A stretch of DNA of 5,441 nt, taken from positions 1 through 5,441 of the forward strand of contig CALXZW010000080.1 in the NCBI GenBank assembly GCA_944393345.1, written 5' to 3'. This stretch comes from an uncultured Clostridia bacterium. Lineage in GTDB: Bacteria; Bacillota; Clostridia; TANB77; CAG-508. Both the position numbers and the translations under genes were made by a program. Of this stretch, positions 5,408 to 5,441 are shown piece after piece; within the stretch, counting starts at the first letter, position 1, and each line of letters begins with the position of its first letter. The notes beneath the pieces are model-generated. The model ran no database searches. It worked only from the letters and a program-made list of their open reading frames with translations, and was not told where the DNA came from.

Positions 5408-5441
5408 AGATTTTAATTGTATTTTAAAAGTTATTGTAAGA

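Noticed and set aside
5393..5440. A 16-codon open stretch on the minus strand ending in TAG at 5393-5395, possibly the tail of an upstream gene.
   Set aside because: It is too short to judge and its A/T composition matches the surrounding non-coding DNA; no protein family can be recognised.

Overview
The window is extremely AT-rich DNA with standard genetic code usage (TGA is used as a stop), strong AGGAG-type ribosome binding sites and short intergenic gaps. The protein families present (SigV/RsiV sigma/anti-sigma pair, DUF4358, DHHW, MBOAT) point to a low-GC Bacillota bacterium, most likely a member of the Clostridia; the species cannot be told from the sequence. Every supported gene lies on the minus strand, so transcription runs from high to low coordinates.

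Right end (5441 to about 4539): an AT-rich non-coding stretch holds a good sigma-A-type promoter (5297-5325). It drives a single membrane-anchored DUF218 (YdcF/SanA-like) gene (4571-5230), which is closed by an intrinsic terminator (4539-4565). This is a self-contained transcription unit.

Rest of the window (4538 to 1): after a 132-nt non-coding leader comes a tightly packed minus-strand series: an SGNH/GDSL hydrolase with an Asn/Glu-rich stalk (3549-4406), a DUF4358 protein (3062-3532), an ECF sigma factor of SigV type (2565-3047), its RsiV-type transmembrane anti-sigma factor (1693-2547), an MBOAT O-acyltransferase (231-1631), and the first 66 codons of a DHHW-family protein (1-198, cut by the window edge). 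Gaps are 14-32 nt, except for a 61-nt gap before the MBOAT gene, which contains a perfect 17-bp hairpin starting at the rsiV stop codon.

Likely joint function: the MBOAT protein would move an acyl (probably acetyl) group across the membrane. The DHHW and SGNH proteins, both anchored outside, would attach or remove it on a cell-surface glycan. SigV/RsiV would tie expression to envelope attack. In Bacillus subtilis, RsiV senses lysozyme and sigV-rsiV is co-transcribed with oatA, a peptidoglycan O-acetyltransferase. Here the same regulator pair sits inside a different, multi-protein acylation cassette. That is the main point of interest. The substrate and the inducer are inferences, not seen in the sequence.
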